Translations under genes and position numbers: made by a program
Notes under the pieces: generated by a model
Told to the model about the DNA's origin: nothing
Databases searched by the model: none
The model's input: the letters and a program-made list of their open reading frames with translations, nothing else
Shown: in pieces, positions 14,952 through 15,260 of the stretch
Layout: each line of letters begins with the position of its first letter
Numbering within the stretch: the stretch's first letter is position 1
Assembly (NCBI GenBank): GCA_963769745.1
Contig: CAVYNB010000040.1
Location: 1 to 15,260 of the forward strand
Length of the DNA: 15,260 nt
Direction: 5' to 3'
DNA from: JALORV01 sp963769745
Lineage (GTDB): Bacteria; Pseudomonadota; Gammaproteobacteria; Burkholderiales; Burkholderiaceae_F

Positions 14952-15209
14952 GGGTGGCGATCCTCAAATTGGTCAAACGGCGCATCGTAGACAGATTGGC
15001 TCGAATTGCGTTCGACCGTTCCGGTCCCGGTCCCCGGAATGCGTCGGACGGGACGTCGCCGGCGCCAAACCCTGTTTCAGGGCTCGGATGGCTTGACCGG
15101 GGTCACCAGACCTTCGGATTAGCGTGAAGGCGCAACTCAAGGAGACAAAAAAAGGGAAAAATTCCCATCCGTCCTGCCTCCGCGGGATGCCTCAACAGTA
15201 GGAAACGCC
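14952..15209. other. Intergenic leader region upstream of the last gene
   Basis: These 258 bases separate two divergent genes. TTGACC at 15093–15098 could be a plus-strand -35 box, with GGATTA at 15116–15121 as a poor -10 box. GGAGACAAAAAAAGGG at 15141–15156 looks like a ribosome site but no ATG follows it. A small stem GGGAA/TTCCC lies at 15154–15166. No other gene was found. Confidence 0.35.
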
Positions 15210-15260
15210 ATGCTGAACAGAATCAGGAAGTCTGTCCTCGGGATCCTCTCCGCAGCAGCG
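15210..15260 (+). CDS. Start of an exported protein (cut by window edge)
   Basis: ATG at 15210 follows AGGAAACGCC, a good ribosome site. The 17 visible codons read MLNRIRKSVLGILSAAA, with two Arg and one Lys followed by a hydrophobic run, which is the start of a signal peptide. The family cannot be told. Base use shifts to an A-rich leader just upstream. Confidence 0.65.
   Translation, partial: MLNRIRKSVLGILSAAA

Noticed and set aside
1..15260. CRISPR array, transposon, phage or tRNA gene
   Set aside because: No regularly spaced repeats, no transposase or integrase motifs, no terminal inverted repeats with target duplications, and no cloverleaf-like segment were seen by eye.

Overview
The window looks like chromosomal DNA from a betaproteobacterium, most likely Burkholderiales-like. 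The evidence is high GC, codons rich in G/C at third positions, the gshB–EIIA(Man-type)–HPr–EI order, a metX–metW pair, and a DUF4124 coiled-coil protein. The genus cannot be told from the sequence alone. No rRNA, tRNA, transposase or CRISPR array was seen, so this is mainly a core/housekeeping region.

Layout. (1) Positions 1–2904, plus strand: the 3' end of gshB, a GC-rich hairpin spacer, then three soluble phosphotransferase (PTS) genes (EIIA, HPr, enzyme I), closed by a strong bidirectional terminator. (2) Positions 2974–3526, minus strand: an exported SYLF/YSC84 lipid-binding-type protein, broken by frameshifts. (3) Positions 3636–6191, plus strand: a methionine block with a sigma70 promoter, a SAM-II type riboswitch and an intrinsic terminator, then metX and metW, then a cupin. 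metX and metW are joined by a repeat carrying two tiny ORFs linked by ATGA overlaps. (4) Positions 6170–7616, minus strand: an AmpG-like muropeptide permease. (5) Positions 7754–8471, plus strand: an internally deleted FMN-reductase relic and a small three-helix membrane protein. (6) Positions 8476–10591, minus strand: exodeoxyribonuclease III followed by a membrane-anchored TAXI-type solute-binding protein. (7) Positions 10715–12660, plus strand: pyrE, an overlapping DUF4124 protein, and a small exported protein with a possible DsrE-like fold. (8) Positions 12737–14951, minus strand: an exported prolyl oligopeptidase. (9) The first 17 codons of a new exported protein start at 15210.

How the genes work together. 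The PTS genes form a permease-less phosphorelay (EI to HPr to EIIA), which is usually regulatory in betaproteobacteria. metX makes O-acetylhomoserine for methionine synthesis, and its leader should shut expression down when SAM is abundant. metW is translationally linked behind it.

The most notable element is the SAM-II leader of metX. A near-ideal promoter (TTGACA, 17-bp spacer, TAGCCT) puts the transcript start at about 3671, right at the aptamer, and a terminator follows before the coding region.

A caution for every user of this sequence: at least ten single-base shifts break otherwise well conserved genes. Most are one extra base, often in short runs of the same base. This points to sequencing or assembly error more than to real gene decay, so several 'broken' genes are probably intact in the organism.
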